Shown here one piece after another: positions 1 through 9,279 of a DNA stretch of 64,000 bases; position 1 is the first letter of the stretch; every line of letters starts with the position of its first letter. This DNA is from Paraphoma chrysanthemicola. Its lineage: Eukaryota; Ascomycota; Dothideomycetes; Pleosporales; Phaeosphaeriaceae. The position numbers and the translations under genes are program-made. The notes beneath the pieces were generated by a model. The model had not been told where the DNA came from, searched no databases, and was given only the letters and a program-made list of their open reading frames with translations. The stretch covers positions 248,001-312,000 of the forward strand of contig JAGMWG010000011.1 of assembly GCA_020744225.1 (NCBI GenBank), given 5' to 3'.

Positions 1-770
1 TGTGGATGACGGCGGCTATGATGATCCCGACTAGAATGCGAACGACCACGGTCAGAATGTTGTCGGGCGTTGTAAGAATGAGATCGTACCTCGGGATACT
101 GTCGGTGCGAGTGTGAGCGTGCCTGCTTTGGCTCTACAGGCTTTGGCTGCTGGATCATTTCCTCTTCGTCGCTGCGATGGCGCCAGTTGTTGCTTGGGGT
201 TCCCGATAGACGGGTTGCATCCCGAGTCTTGCGGTATTCGCGGAATTCGCGGATCGAGATCGCGGCGGTGTATTGCTCAAGGAAGCTGGCGTGGTATTAG
301 AATTTGGTGCACAGTGTAAGATGGTGGATCGTACTTCATTGCAACAGAGAGGCCAACTACGACCCAGGAGAGGTAGCACATTGTACCGCTGCATTGCTTG
401 AGATTTGCTTGCATGACGAGGAATGCGACAGCGCCCCAAAACACAATCTCGAGTAGGCTGATGATAACATTGGCCTTATAGCTGTGCCATCTCCGGAACC
501 GCTCCACATGGTCGGTCAGAACCATGTAGGCTAAGAGGACGAGAGACTTCGCTCCCTACATGGGTGTCAGTTGAGAAGCGAGGTCATGTGTAATGATCAT
601 ACCATGCCTAGAGCTATCGTGCTCGCTCTCGTCCTGGGTTGGTTTTTCATGAACAGTCTCGGGACAGAAAGACCGATGACGACGGAAATTATGATGGCTT
701 GAATGACATGGACCGGCAGCTTGAAGCGGCTGTCGAAGGCCGGCTTGTTGAGGATATCGAGGATAGCCAT
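1..770 (-). CDS. MARVEL-like four-TM membrane protein (3' end beyond window)
   Basis: I rebuilt three exons on the minus strand: 770-603, 555-335 and 285-<1. The introns are 556-602 (GTATGA donor, CTGAC branch, TAG acceptor) and 286-334 (GTACGA donor, CAG acceptor), and the phases close (0 and 2). The product starts MAILDILNKPAFDSRFKLPV and has four hydrophobic segments separated by short loops, the layout of fungal MARVEL-domain proteins (plasma-membrane or vesicle proteins). After the fourth segment comes a cytosolic-looking tail rich in Arg, His, Ser and Gln that stays open to the first base, so the C-terminus lies outside the window. About 224 residues are visible. Family assignment rests on topology and length, not on a sharp motif; function unknown. 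Confidence 0.6.
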
Positions 771-1836
771 TGCGCCTGAGGGTCTATGATTTTCCGATCC
801 AAAGTGTAATTATTTCTAATTAATGGCGATGAGCTTATAGGGTGCTGTTGTGGGCGTGAGGCAGGCTTGGTGATGAGATGAACCAAATTGTTGTGATGAA
901 TTGGATTGAGGGCGAGACATGGCCAAGTATATACTGCTCGGAAGTATTTGTAACTCTAATTCTGACGCGTTCTTCCCAGCAAGTTTGTCGACTCCGCCTC
1001 TTGCTGGTGTCGTTAATGATGTTTTGGTACGAAGTTGCGAGTATTGCGAAACCCGAGTACGACGACCACAGTCCGAGGTGCGAGTGCGAACGCGAAGGAA
1101 GGTCCGACAACGCACGTTCGGCGGCCGCTTTTCATTGGCCCACACGCAGTGGCAGAACGTTGTTCCTCAGCCCTATCGGCCCTGTTACCGGGACATGCCG
1201 TGCTGGTAAGGCTTAATTGTGGGAGTTCCAGATCAGCCGGTTGATCAACCAATCTCTTGCACCTGTCTTTGCACTAAGACGTCTCCAAGCATACAGATCG
1301 GTGGAAAGGGAGCCTCAGGGCTGAGCCGCATCCCAGACCACCGATATTCGTGCGGATCGACTCATGCATTACCGCCGTTGTGGAGGGGTTAGGCTTGCGA
1401 GTGGCAGACCCTCTGGCGCTGTTATTGGCCCAGAGTGGTTTCGAGTTCTTTACACATCCAGTTTCGACAACTTTAGCAGCAAATTACCGAGTGCGAAGAA
1501 ATGCTTCTCATGAAGGCTAAGACGTGGCTGAACTGATGATCAGGTAAAAATGCATGATGTCAATCGGTCCGCACCTCACACATCTCCATGGTCCGCTGTG
1601 ATACACTCCATCGCGAAATTGGTGGCTTGCGAAGCATTGCAGGCATGAGAAGCTGCGCCACCAGTGGAGGATTGGATAGCTCGAAGAATAGTCTGGTCAA
1701 GGTGAGGGATGATTTAGACGTCGAAGAGTGAATTGTTGATTTAGTCAATTATGATGTCTGACTTCGAGGAGCAAATGGGAGGTATACGCAGCTAACAAAA
1801 GTCCTCCGTCCATAAACGCCAATCGTGTCTAACCTT
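771..1836. other. intergenic, no gene seen
   Basis: This stretch holds the promoter side of the MARVEL-like gene and the 3' flank of the Zn2Cys6 regulator gene. The short open frames here overlap each other on both strands, carry no motif and do not join through plausible introns. Confidence 0.6.
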
Positions 1837-4134
1837 TCAACGTGAAGGCGGTAGCCCCGGTGGTCCCGGAGGCGGCATGTGCGGATGCACAGCTGGCACG
1901 GTCGTGTCCCCTATCAGATTGCCAAGATCGCCCCAGTTCCAGTCATTAATGTTGGAGATCGTAAAGTCCATAAAGTCCATCTGTGTATTTCTGTTGTAGC
2001 GTGCGCCTGCATACGTATTACTTGCAGGATCCTGTTCGGGGTAGAAACGAGCTGGTGTATTGTCGGCAAACATGTATGCGCCACTGTTTGTCGACGACTG
2101 ATGGTACGGATACGGTGCGAGCTCCTGTTGTTGTTGTTGCTGTTGCTGACTGACTGGCCGCGCTAGGGCGGGGTGTTCATTGGATGTGTCGGTCGAGTTC
2201 CGCTGCAGATTGGGTGATTGAGGCTTGCTCAACGAGTCTGCCATTGAATGCAGCTCAGGCACAATGGAGGCGAACTTGTGTATGGTGCCCGGCATATGAG
2301 GGTTGCGCAAGTGGTGTTGCGCTAGATCGGCGAGCTGTGAGAGCAGCACTCGCGACTCTGACATGTTGGAGTCGGTCATCTTGTTCAAGCAGACAAGATC
2401 AAGCACAAGCACGGAGCTCGAAGCCAGAGTGTACCACACGTCCCACCAGGTGATGGCGTCAAATCTGCCAATCGATTCTAGCCGAACCATGATGCGGCCC
2501 AGGGCCCGACCCGACTCAGAGCAAGAGTCGGCCATGGCTGTGAGAGCAGCATTTGGCGAGTCTCTTCCTTCCCTGGAGAGGATCGAGGCACGTGCAAGGA
2601 GCGCTGCGCGGCAAAGCACAATGATGGTGTAGTGGTACAGGCTGTGCAACAGCAGCAGTGGGCGCTGGAAAGCTGGTGGTGCGGTGCCGAGTGCTTCCAT
2701 CTTGAGGTGCTGGGGTAAGGTGTCCTGCCACCGTTCCAGGTCCCGTAGTACGCCTGCTGCGGGCGAGAGTGGTCCAACGTACGACTCCTCACTGGATTTG
2801 GCTTTGATGGTCTTGGGCGCGCGGCAGGCCGATCCGAGGTGAACGACGAGGCGATTGAACCATTGGCAGTAGTCCGGCGGGCTGTAGCTGGCCATGCCGA
2901 TGATGCGCTCGTTGGGGCAGCTTATCTTGGAACCTGGGTGCTCGATGGCGCTCGGCCGGTCATACGACGAGACCTGCATCTGCTCGAATGCATACAGCGT
3001 CCACCAGAGCCGCTTCCGTAGTTCTCGTGCAAGTGGCGTCTGCGTGGTGCTCACCTTGTCCTGGTGCAGGCCTATCGCAAAGGCCACGCGCACCGCGGTG
3101 CCCGTGAGGTTCCAGCACGCGTCGCGGTGGTTGGTGTTGTGGAGGTGCATGGCTGCGAGCATCATGGCCTGCACGGCCATTACGCTCGACGTGAAGATGA
3201 CGACGGGCAGGAGGCTCTGCACGCGCCGCCACCACAGCCGCTCCTGGTCTTCTGGGAACGTGACACGCGCGACGCGGCGCGCGAGCAGCAATACACATAG
3301 GAAACCGCACAACCAGGCCGGGTCGGCGCCCGCAGGGCTCGCCAGCCATCCCTCATAGGCCTCGCGGAACGAGGCCTCGTGCAGCACGGGGAAGTCGGGG
3401 TTGATGTGGTCGAAGAAGGCGCCTATCAGCGACTCGAGGCTCGGGGCGGCTTCGGGGACAGAGGTGCGGCGGTCGGCGGGCGAATTGTGGTCGACGTTGG
3501 AGGTGGCGCTCGGGGTGGAGAGGGTGTGCGGGTCGCTGTCGCCGTCAATGGGCTCCTGGTCGGCGGCGTTGCGTCCAAACAGCACGAACTGGCGGATGGG
3601 ATTGCTGCCGACCAGCGTGCGCAACTTCAGATGGAACGAGAAGGAGCTCGCGGGCCCAATGTATTGCACCTGCCCCTGCTGGTCCGGCAGCAGCGAGAGC
3701 GAGTCCTCACCCTCGCGGTCGCTGCTGCTCTTGGGCTCGCCCGTGTCGTCGACGGCCGAGTCGGGCAGCGGAATGCCCAGTGAGGCGCCCAGCTCGCGCA
3801 TCTCGTCCATGTTGGACACGTCGGCCTCGGGGAGCAGGCCCTTGACCAGCGACTCGAGCAGCGCCAGGCGGTTGCCGAGGCCCTCGACGCTGCCGTACAG
3901 ACGCTTCTTGCGCGGCTGCGTGGTGAGGCACTCGATGTTGTGCACGAGGCAGTAGCGACAGGCGCTGGCGCCGGGCTCCTTGCGGCATTTCTGCTTGCGC
4001 GACTTGCACTTGTCGCAGCTCGTCTCGGTGCGCTTCCGCTTGTCCAGCGGCACTCTGCGCGACGCGCTGGAGCTCGCAGCAGCCGGCGCGGGCGCGGGCG
4101 TGGTTGCGGACGTCATGGGCGCCGCGGTCATCAT
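1837..4134 (-). CDS. Zn2Cys6 transcription factor with fungal-specific TF domain
   Basis: Single exon, 765 residues from the first in-frame ATG (4134, a Met-Met pair); the frame stays open upstream but has no earlier ATG. The N-terminus carries a complete binuclear zinc cluster, C-x2-C-x6-C-x8-C-x2-C-x6-C at residues 40, 43, 50, 59, 62 and 69, flanked by basic residues and followed by a likely coiled-coil linker. A middle region from about residue 220 to 480 (PDFPVLHEASF..., LWWTLYAFEQ) fits the fungal-specific TF domain PF04082. The C-terminal third is low-complexity with a polyglutamine run and a Pro-rich end. The expected role is a nuclear DNA-binding regulator. It sits directly downstream of the racemase-like gene and next to an amidohydrolase and a monooxygenase, so it is a candidate regulator of that block; this is inferred from position only. 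Confidence 0.85.
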   Translation of the reverse strand: MMTAAPMTSATTPAPAPAAASSSASRRVPLDKRKRTETSCDKCKSRKQKCRKEPGASACRYCLVHNIECLTTQPRKKRLYGSVEGLGNRLALLESLVKGLLPEADVSNMDEMRELGASLGIPLPDSAVDDTGEPKSSSDREGEDSLSLLPDQQGQVQYIGPASSFSFHLKLRTLVGSNPIRQFVLFGRNAADQEPIDGDSDPHTLSTPSATSNVDHNSPADRRTSVPEAAPSLESLIGAFFDHINPDFPVLHEASFREAYEGWLASPAGADPAWLCGFLCVLLLARRVARVTFPEDQERLWWRRVQSLLPVVIFTSSVMAVQAMMLAAMHLHNTNHRDACWNLTGTAVRVAFAIGLHQDKVSTTQTPLARELRKRLWWTLYAFEQMQVSSYDRPSAIEHPGSKISCPNERIIGMASYSPPDYCQWFNRLVVHLGSACRAPKTIKAKSSEESYVGPLSPAAGVLRDLERWQDTLPQHLKMEALGTAPPAFQRPLLLLHSLYHYTIIVLCRAALLARASILSREGRDSPNAALTAMADSCSESGRALGRIMVRLESIGRFDAITWWDVWYTLASSSVLVLDLVCLNKMTDSNMSESRVLLSQLADLAQHHLRNPHMPGTIHKFASIVPELHSMADSLSKPQSPNLQRNSTDTSNEHPALARPVSQQQQQQQQELAPYPYHQSSTNSGAYMFADNTPARFYPEQDPASNTYAGARYNRNTQMDFMDFTISNINDWNWGDLGNLIGDTTVPAVHPHMPPPGPPGLPPSR
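2125..2148 (-). repeat. CAG/CAA trinucleotide run (polyGln)
   Basis: On the plus strand this reads as repeated TTG/CTG triplets. On the coding strand it encodes eight or more consecutive glutamines in the C-terminal part of the Zn2Cys6 regulator. Length polymorphism between strains would be expected. Confidence 0.8.
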
Positions 4135-4490
4135 GGCAGCGGGCGGGCGGGCGTTAGCGAGGCGTCGGCATGTGTGTGGGCGGCGAGGTCGGCGTGGGCG
4201 GAGGGCATCAGGACGCGGGCGGCAGCATGGCAAGCAGCACGCCGAGGAGCATTGGTGTCGAGTCGCTGCACGCTCTCACTGCTGATAGTCAAGCAGACGG
4301 AGCTGGAGATGCAGCAGACGCAGGGCTCGTTCGCACCGCAATCAGCACAGACTAGCGCCGCCGCCGGGTATCGTCTCCTTCCAGCTGGACTCTGGACGAC
4401 GATCCCTACGGCCAGGAGTGGGGATTCCACAGCATCCTGGCCCTCGGCGTGGGCGCCTCACTTGTTTGACTCGAATTGATTGAGCTTCAT
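4135..4490. promoter_or_regulatory. upstream region of the Zn2Cys6 regulator
   Basis: A 356-base gap separates the regulator start from the stop of the racemase-like gene on the same strand. It must hold the regulator promoter and 5' leader. No clear TATA box or operator was identified. Confidence 0.4.
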
Positions 4491-5286
4491 CTAGTGCTTC
4501 TCTAGCAGGCATCCAAAGCCCTTGATCTGGTCTGCAATGCCATGCGTCCTGTATGCGTGCCACACGGTCGCTGAATTAATGGCAATCACCGGCTTGCCCA
4601 ACTCCTCCTCCAGCTGCGCTGCCAGCTTGGCCGCAACCAGATTCGTCCCCACTTGCACCAGAGCGTCGACGTCTGGACCATCCACTTTGCGGAACGCTCC
4701 TCTCAGCACCTCTGGCTCGACGTCTGCGATCGACTTCGCCGTCGGGCACTTGAGACCATGGATCGCAGCGACATCGTACCCACACTCCGTCATGTACGCC
4801 TCTACCTGCTCGTCCCCAATCGTTTGATACGGTGTGACGATACCAATGCGTCTCGCTCCGAGCTTCCCCAGCGCCGCATTGACCGCCTGAGCGCCCGTTG
4901 TGATGTCCAGTCCCCCGGAGAGCTCCTTCATCAGCGCTTCAAATTTAGCAGCCCCAGCCTTGCCACCCCAGAACGTCTCAGACGACATGCCCATGACTGC
5001 AGCCGTCAGTCGCGCTCGTGCTTGGTCTCATGGGTGGCCTACCCATAAAGTCCGGGTGAGCCGTCATGACATTCTCCACTGCATTGCCAATTTCTTTGCG
5101 CAAATCGATCATAAACTGGTCAAACTTCTCGTCGCTGTCCAGCACCGGATCTCTAATCAGAATGCGTCCGCTGTGCCAGGAGATGCCAGGCACAAGCATC
5201 TGCTGGTACTCGGCCTCGACGGCCACATTGGTCGATGGCAGAATGACGGCAAAAGTGCCGCGAGGTGCGAAGTGGTAGTTAGGCAT
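4491..5286 (-). CDS. Asp/Glu racemase / maleate isomerase / arylmalonate decarboxylase superfamily protein
   Basis: Two exons, 5286-5043 and 4996-4491, with a 46-base intron (4997-5042, GTAGGC donor, CTGAC branch, CAG acceptor); 249 residues. A probable 5'-UTR intron lies at 5287-5336 (GTAAGA donor, GCTAAC branch, TAG acceptor directly before the ATG). The N-terminal PSTNVAVEAEY segment, the two-lobed repeat and the GKPVIAINSATVWHAYR segment near the C-terminus are typical of the superfamily. The two catalytic cysteines of classical racemases and maleate isomerases are not visible: the first site reads MGMSS (residues 83-87) and the second VGTN (197-200). The protein is therefore probably not a two-base racemase. 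It is divergent from the amidohydrolase gene, with about 530 bases between the starts. The reaction is unassigned. Confidence 0.8.
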
Positions 5287-5819
5287 CTATATGGTTAGCA
5301 CTCTTGGCTCCGCTGATTGGCTGATGTTGGTCTTACAGCTGCAATTAGGGTGTGCTTCAGAAATGGTGCTAGTTCTGGTCGTGCCTTCCTCGACCTTGCG
5401 GCCACGCCCGTGAGAGCATACAGCTTAAGATGCCCAATCACTCACAGACAAGCCCCAGGTTCTTCCGAAAGTGCATCCCCTTCGAGGCATGGTCCGAAGC
5501 CCTTCGCATGGCTGCGGTCCTCACCTGCAGGCTGACCGCATCGCATCACTGTTCCGCAAATTCGGAAGCAAACTGCCGTTGACCGCCACGGCATGTCCTA
5601 CGCATGCTCAACTCCAATCGGCATCGGTGGTATCCGCACGATACGCATGCTGTGTTGCGCACAAGTGATGGGTCATCTGGATGTTTCGTCAAGAGTGCAT
5701 ACCCGCAATGAACGGTGGACGTCGATGCTGGCAATTTGAGACTACACGGCAAGTCGAGCCGACTAGGTATTCATGCAACACAGACGCAGCAACATGCCAG
5801 TGCCAGGCAGACCATCAAG
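5287..5819. promoter_or_regulatory. divergent promoter, racemase-like gene / amidohydrolase
   Basis: This is the only space between two oppositely transcribed genes and so must carry both promoters. On the minus strand it contains a likely 5'-UTR intron (5287-5336). I could not pick out a convincing zinc-cluster CGG-N-CCG site by eye. Confidence 0.5.
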
Positions 5820-6887
5820 ATGGCGACGAAGACACCAGTTGTCGATATTCACTCACACATATTTTCGAACACCTGGATTCAGCTGCTGCAGTCTCGCACG
5901 ACACCTCCATATATTGACACTATAGCGAATACATTAGTCAATCGACCTGGTGTGTCTGGCAAGCCCCTGCTTGCAAACCTCTATGATGTGGCCACGAAGA
6001 TCAAGTTCATGGAGCAGCACGGCATCGATGTCTCTATTCTTTCACTGGGCAACCCATGGCTAGATTTCTTGACCGCGGCGGAGGACAGAGCGGCCGCAGG
6101 AGATGTGTCAGACAAGATCAATAAAGAGATGGAGCAGATGTGTCGTCAGCATGAAGGGAGACTATACTTCTTCGCTACGCTACCTATGACGGCGGGACCA
6201 GAGGCTGTACTTCAACACATCGCAACTTTATCGTCGTATGCTCACTGTAGAGGAGTTGTCATGGGCTATGCAGGTTTTGGGCGAGGCATAGATGATCCAG
6301 TCTTCACCCCAGTGCTCAAGACCCTCGCGAACGCGGAATTGCCCATCTTCTTCCACCCAAATTACGGCCTACCAAGCGATGTTTTTGGACCATGCTGCGC
6401 ACAGCACGGCCAGGTGTTGCCTATCTCGATTGGCTTCACGACCGAGACAACAACGGCATTCACTCGCATCTATCTAGCACAGGTTTTCGACGAGATTCCG
6501 AGCCTGCAAATCATTCTACCGCACGCTGGCGGGACTTTACCCTCTCTCATCGGTCGCATTGAAGCTTGTATAGCCAACGACAAGGCATGGCAATCGCGAC
6601 TCGCTGCTCATCCACATAGGCGGACCCTCCGTGACGTTCTCAGGCAGAACGTGTTCTTTGACGGTATTGCTTTTGACAAAGGAGCTCTTTGCGCCGCAGT
6701 CGATGCGGTGGGTGTGGATAGAGTGATGTTTGGAACAGATCATCCGCTCTTTCCTAGTCTGAGACGTGATGGGATGTACGATGCCATGATGAGAAACAAA
6801 GACGCGGCAGAGGAGTGTTATAGCAAGGCTAGCAGGGAGTACCAGAGCATCATGGGAGGGAATGCGATGTGTGTCCTGAAACTATAG
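5820..6887 (+). CDS. amidohydrolase-2 / ACMSD-family metal-dependent (de)carboxylase
   Basis: Intronless, 355 residues from the ATG at 5820 (AAGATGG context); the frame runs further upstream but only from a GTG. The product has the amidohydrolase metal ligands in order: D-I-H-S-H (H11, H13), H179 in FFHPNYG, H235 in LPHAGG and D307 in GTDHPLF. This set, the Trp/Gly-rich first third and the length match the ACMSD branch: 2-amino-3-carboxymuconate-semialdehyde decarboxylase, gamma-resorcylate and 2,3-dihydroxybenzoate decarboxylases. Those enzymes remove CO2 from aromatic or muconate acids in the cytosol using zinc or manganese. Its neighbours are a racemase-like gene and an FAD monooxygenase, which favours a degradative role. 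The exact substrate cannot be read from the sequence. Confidence 0.88.
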   Translation: MATKTPVVDIHSHIFSNTWIQLLQSRTTPPYIDTIANTLVNRPGVSGKPLLANLYDVATKIKFMEQHGIDVSILSLGNPWLDFLTAAEDRAAAGDVSDKINKEMEQMCRQHEGRLYFFATLPMTAGPEAVLQHIATLSSYAHCRGVVMGYAGFGRGIDDPVFTPVLKTLANAELPIFFHPNYGLPSDVFGPCCAQHGQVLPISIGFTTETTTAFTRIYLAQVFDEIPSLQIILPHAGGTLPSLIGRIEACIANDKAWQSRLAAHPHRRTLRDVLRQNVFFDGIAFDKGALCAAVDAVGVDRVMFGTDHPLFPSLRRDGMYDAMMRNKDAAEECYSKASREYQSIMGGNAMCVLKL

Positions 6888-7917
6888 TCATAACGTGCTG
6901 TGGGACTCGGAGACACAAATGCAGGCAGATCTACAAAAGTACACTCCCGTCGTCCCATTCTTGCATTTACTACTGTACCATTGCGAATCGTATATCCGAC
7001 AATCACGGCGATGCGGTCACAACTCCGAGGAGCAGCCTAACGTTCGTGCGATGATTTCGGGCAGCAACGGCGAATTTGAGCCTCCTCGTCTGCGACATAC
7101 TTCACATGTTGAAATGCTGCATTGCTTTGTAAATGTGCAACGGATGCTTACAGCTGTAGACAATTTCCTTTGGCGGACCTGCGAAATGTAGTCATGATGT
7201 CATTTTCTCCGGCTGCACCTGCCTCTTCCCACCACCAGCAGCCCAATCCTCTCCACATACCGGTCTGCTACCGTTCGACGCCATGCACACATCTGCAGCT
7301 TCGTATACCTCATTTCCGTTCGGCGTGCGCTGCTGCACACCATCGACGTGGTTCTCGGCATCATGCATACGTCTTACCAGATTTCGCTCTCCACTACGAC
7401 ACCTGCTAGCCGACAAAAGACGGCTGCAACCATCCGCCTCGTAAAGGCTACTCCTGATAGGATCTATTCGCCCGGCTATCTCAGCGAACCTTGCTACAAG
7501 GCTTCTCACGCAAGACACAGTGCCGCCATCGCAGCAATATTCCGCAAAATCGGGAACACGTGGTGGCCTCAACGCTTTCTCTTCGGAAATGATTAGTTGC
7601 CATTGATGATGAAATCTTGGTTCTCGTGCCCTTATCCTGTTTGCGGCAGCGGAGTCCACCCTCGTGGTCGTCTGCCGACTTCCTGACCTTGTGCGAAGCT
7701 AAGAAGAGATCTGCGCGCTTCCAACGGGCTTCAGTCTCGCGAGCAATGAATAACTAAGTTGTGCTTGGATGTAGGACGCCGTCTCATACAGTCAGTTCTG
7801 TTCAGTGGTTGGCAATTCTTTACTCAGATGCATTTGCATCTTCACGCCAATACTACTGTATTTGTTTCTTCGCATTGGGCTGAAAATCGGCATTCACCAC
7901 GCGAGCACTAGGGAGGC
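6888..7917. other. intergenic, no gene seen
   Basis: This gap separates the amidohydrolase stop from the monooxygenase start, both on the plus strand. Open frames on either strand (for example 7192-7659 minus) have no motifs and poor starts. The promoter of the monooxygenase gene must lie here. Confidence 0.5.
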
Positions 7918-9279
7918 ATGGCTGAGCAAGACTTCAACATCGCTATCGTCGGTGCAGGCATCGGCGGCCTTGCTTTTGCAATCGGTCTCAGCCATCGCAA
8001 TGTGCCGTTCACACTCTACGAATCCGCACCAGCATTCTCAGCTGTCGGCGCAGGCGTTGGCCTCGGACCCAATGCTCTCAATGCTATGGACATGATTGAC
8101 AGCCGCTTCCGCGACATGTACATGGACATTGCGACGGGTAATCTGAAGCCAGAGAAGAAGCACGTTATGATGGAAGCCATGCGAATGGAAGTCGGGCTAG
8201 GAGAAGGAGAAGACTGGTGGGGCCACGGCGCATGGGGTGCCGAGTACTTTGAGAGAACAGGGGCACACAGAAAAGACCTTCTCGACATCATGACCAGCTT
8301 CATACGGAAGGATGCCGTCCGCTTCAACTCACGGGTGAAGACGATGAAGCAAGAGCAGGGTTCGGTCATCCTTACTTTCGAAGACGGAAAAGTTGCAAGG
8401 CATGCTGCGGTGGTTGGCACCGATGGCGTAAAGGGCTTCACGAGGCGCATTGTGCTCGGCGACCGATATCCAGACTGCATAAACGCAAAATACACCGGCA
8501 AATACGTCTATCGCGCGATTGTGCCAATGGAGGATGCAAAGAAGATTTTAGGAGATCTCGCCACAGACGCCAAGATGTACATGAGCAGAGGAGCAAATCT
8601 CTCAACATATCCGATCAGTGAGGGTCGAGAATTGAACGTGGTAGCATTCAAGCGCGACTCACAGCCATGGCCATCCTCAGACACGACCTGGGAGGTATCA
8701 AGAGAAGACATGATGAACGATTTTGCCCCCTTCAACCCAGACCCGCGGCTGATGAAACTCCTCGAATGGGCCAAACCGACACGCTGGGGCATCTTCCACC
8801 ACCTCAACACACCCACATACTACAAGTCCCTGATTTGCATGCTCGGCGACGTAGCACACGCTGGCGGGCCACATCAAGGCGCCGGTGCAGGCCAGTGTCT
8901 CGAAGACGCACTTGTCCTCGCCCGCGTCCTCGGTAAACTCAACCAAACCATACCCATACACACTCTAAGCACTCCCTCCCCGCAACGCACGCAAATCATC
9001 GAAGCAGCATTCCAAGCCTACGATGAAGTCCGTCGCCCCCGCGCACAAAAACAAGTCAGCACGTCGCACGCCTGTGGCGAGATATATAACCTCATGGATC
9101 CGGAGATTGGAAATGACATTGTCAAATCGGTGGAGAATTTGAATCAGAGATTTGCCTGGATTTGGCTTCACGATCTAGCAGCGGATGTTAGGACTGTCGA
9201 AGCAAGGTTCACGGAACTTGTTGGTACGGCGACGGGGTTGGTAGACGAGGAGAAAGACGTGTTGAGTGCGAGGTTGTGA
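7918..9279 (+). CDS. FAD-dependent monooxygenase, salicylate hydroxylase type
   Basis: Intronless, 453 residues, ATG at 7918. It is a group A flavoprotein monooxygenase: a Rossmann GAGIGG motif at residues 12-17 for FAD binding, a central DG motif in VVGTDGVKGF, and the GD motif MLGDVAHAGGPHQGAGAGQ near residue 308, followed by LEDALVLARVL. Length and motif spacing match fungal salicylate 1-hydroxylases and 6-hydroxynicotinate 3-monooxygenases, NAD(P)H-dependent enzymes that hydroxylate (often with loss of CO2) an aromatic acid. No signal peptide, so cytosolic. With the amidohydrolase and the zinc-cluster regulator it forms a plausible catabolic block. Substrate unassigned. Confidence 0.9.
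   Translation: MAEQDFNIAIVGAGIGGLAFAIGLSHRNVPFTLYESAPAFSAVGAGVGLGPNALNAMDMIDSRFRDMYMDIATGNLKPEKKHVMMEAMRMEVGLGEGEDWWGHGAWGAEYFERTGAHRKDLLDIMTSFIRKDAVRFNSRVKTMKQEQGSVILTFEDGKVARHAAVVGTDGVKGFTRRIVLGDRYPDCINAKYTGKYVYRAIVPMEDAKKILGDLATDAKMYMSRGANLSTYPISEGRELNVVAFKRDSQPWPSSDTTWEVSREDMMNDFAPFNPDPRLMKLLEWAKPTRWGIFHHLNTPTYYKSLICMLGDVAHAGGPHQGAGAGQCLEDALVLARVLGKLNQTIPIHTLSTPSPQRTQIIEAAFQAYDEVRRPRAQKQVSTSHACGEIYNLMDPEIGNDIVKSVENLNQRFAWIWLHDLAADVRTVEARFTELVGTATGLVDEEKDVLSARL

Noticed and set aside
7192..7659. 155-codon minus-strand frame between amidohydrolase and monooxygenase
   Set aside because: No motif, and frames of similar size occur on the other strand.
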